In this document: one piece after another, positions 62,501 through 64,000 of the stretch
Position numbering within the stretch: position 1 is the first letter of the stretch
How the letters are laid out: each line of letters opens with the position of its first letter
DNA from: Glandiceps talaboti
Taxonomy: Eukaryota > Hemichordata > Enteropneusta > Spengelidae
NCBI RefSeq assembly: GCF_964340395.1
Contig: NC_135558.1
Location: 23,136,064 to 23,200,063 of the forward strand
DNA length: 64,000 nt
Direction: 5' to 3'
Position numbers and translations under genes: made by a program
Notes under the pieces: generated by a model
What the model saw: the letters and a program-made list of their open reading frames with translations, nothing else
Told to the model about the DNA's origin: nothing
Databases searched by the model: none

Positions 62501-62834
62501 ACTTATAGTGTAATATTTACCATTGAGATATGATATTAAAATTTATAGTGTAATATTTACTATTGAGATATGATATTAAAACTTATAGTGTAATATTTAC
62601 CATTGAGATATGATATTAAAACTTATAGTGTAATATTTACTATTGAGATATGATATTAAAACTTATAGTGTAATATTTACTATTGAGATATGCTAGTAAA
62701 ACTTGTAGTGTAATATTTACTATTGAGATATGATATTAAAACTTATAGTGTAATATTTACTATTGAGATATGATATTAAAACTTATAGTGTAATATTTAC
62801 TATTGATATATGATAGTAAAACTTATAGTGTAAC
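59519..62834. repeat. 40-bp minisatellite, about 83 copies
   Basis: The unit contains GATATGATATTAAAACTTAT and AGTGTAATATTTACTATTGA, with C/T and G/C alternatives (ACCATTCAG) distributed in patterns. It is very AT-rich and begins about 190 bp upstream of the gene A exon 1 acceptor. One unit near 61130 lacks 4 bp. Confidence 0.97.
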
Positions 62835-63336
62835 ATATTAAGCAGAATGATGTTTAATTGCACAATGCTATAAATAAAAAGCTGGTAAGCTATTTGTTAG
62901 TGTGAGCCAAGTCAATATTAACAAAACAAGACATTTCATTTAGTTAAAATAAGCTACAAAGCAAATTACTAAAGTTACCACTTTGATATAATTTCACTTT
63001 TAATCTATTTTAAGTTCAAATTTGATGCATGCTGCAAAGATGATGACAAAGTTTTGAAGTACATGAAGTTTGTTAACACAATATGATGAATTGTAAACAT
63101 GGAGATAACACACTATTTCAAACTATTGCCAAAGATTACTCTTTCCTCTGCCTATTGTGTATTTTATCATCTGTATAACTCCATTCAACAAAAGACGGTA
63201 ATAATTCAAGATTACAAGATTCATTGTATCTAGTATATAACTGTATATGATTACTTGAAGGCCAAAGTTTCAATTCAATATTCTAACATTAGTAATGTTT
63301 TTGTCTTAGACTAACCTAATATGTTTTTATAGCTTT
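62835..63336. other. Unique sequence between two arrays
   Basis: About 500 bp of AT-rich sequence upstream of gene A, with no ORF or element recognised. Confidence 0.4.
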
Positions 63337-63965
63337 GAAAGACAACTGTTTTACACTGAGTCTGATATCAACTGTTTTACACTGAGTCTGATATCAACTG
63401 TTTTACACTGAGTCTGATATCAACTGTTTTACACTGAGTCTGATATCAACTGTTTAACACTGAGTCTGATATCAACTGTTTTACACTGAGTCTGACATCA
63501 ACTGTTTAACACTGAGTCTGATATCAACTGTTTTACACTGAGTCTGACATCAACTGTTTAACACTGAGTCTGATATCAACTGTTTAACACTGAGTCTGAT
63601 ATCAACTGTTTAACACTGAGTCTGACATCAACTGTTTTACACTGAGTCTGATATCAACTGTTTTACACTGAGTCTGATATCAACTGTTTTACACTGAGTC
63701 TGATATCAACTGTTTTACACTGAGTCTGATATCAACTGTTTTACACTGAGTCTGATATCAACTGTTTTACACTGAGTCTGATATCAACTGTTTAACACTG
63801 AGTCTGATATCAACTGTTTTACACTGAGTCTGACATCAACTGTTTAACACTGAGTCTGATATCAACTGTTTTACACTGAGTCTGATATCAACTGTTTAAC
63901 ACTGAGTCTGATATCAACTGTTTTACACTGAGTCTGATATCAACTGTTTTACACTGAGTCTGACA
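63337..63965. repeat. 26-bp minisatellite, about 24 copies
   Basis: The unit contains TGATATCAACTGTTTTACAC and TGAGTC; variants TGACATC and GTTTAACAC occur. Each unit carries TGAGTC, an AP-1-like half of TGAGTCA, probably by chance. Confidence 0.95.
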
Positions 63966-64000
63966 TTTAAATTTAATCCTAATCTGAACTGTGCCTTCAT

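Noticed and set aside
63337-63965. Tandem AP-1 sites
   Set aside because: TGAGTC is part of the 26-bp unit and is followed by T, not the consensus A; regulatory meaning cannot be supported.

Overview
This is a eukaryotic genomic window. It is AT-rich, has GT–AG split genes with good splice consensus, and carries large introns, a tRNA-derived SINE, LINE and Penelope-like reverse-transcriptase fragments, short inverted-repeat transposons and a very large amount of tandem repeat. The repeat style (a 'TTTATATAGCGCC' interspersed element behind an AATC run, and roughly 110-bp 'GCTATGGGCGTGGTC' units) suggests a marine invertebrate, but I cannot name the species. No prokaryotic, viral or toxin gene was seen.

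Two multi-exon genes can be assembled, both on the minus strand, by following reading frame and splice phase. Gene A (upstream) has six coding exons at 59303-59206, 56405-56340, 54196-53826, 52845-52711, 50024-49786 and 43524-42505. They join without a phase conflict into 642 codons plus stop, with a poly(A) signal at 42106-42101. The product has a Gln run and two short helices at the N-terminus, a Pro/Ser/Thr-rich middle and an acidic tail. I do not recognise the family. Gene B (downstream) starts at or above 25774 and runs off the left edge. Its well-supported exons are 25774-25642, 22337-22148, 17155-15399, 4644-4462, 3638-3520 and 306-240, plus three tentative microexons (15349-15324, 13440-13417, 12940-12900) that repair the only phase mismatch. 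Its product has a basic N-terminus, a tight SQ/TQ cluster, about 19 copies of a 16-residue Thr-Pro repeat, an acidic linker and a coiled coil near the last visible exons. It looks nuclear, but I cannot assign a family.

Roughly half of the window is tandem repeat (about 31 kb of minisatellite plus 2-3 kb of microsatellite, by adding array spans). Nearly every long intron holds its own array with an unrelated unit: 45 bp (1091-3223), 42 bp (4694-12609), 20 bp (13181-13380), 48 bp (13478-15202), 41 bp (17245-17710), 38/34 bp (22379-25113), 29 bp (54330-54604) and 69 bp (56794-58485). Above gene A lie 40-bp (59519-62834) and 26-bp (63337-63965) arrays. One array (48 bp, 16084-17013) is coding.

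The 16 kb between the genes (25.8-42.1 kb) is mobile-element and repeat territory: a LINE fragment inserted in a dispersed repeat, a nested inverted-repeat element, a Penelope-like copy with flanking direct repeats, GT microsatellites, and a 9.15-kb 30-bp array that switches orientation at 36680-36684, forming a giant imperfect palindrome. The introns of gene A add several foldback or MITE-like elements, one with a 4-bp target duplication and a visible empty-site paralogue.
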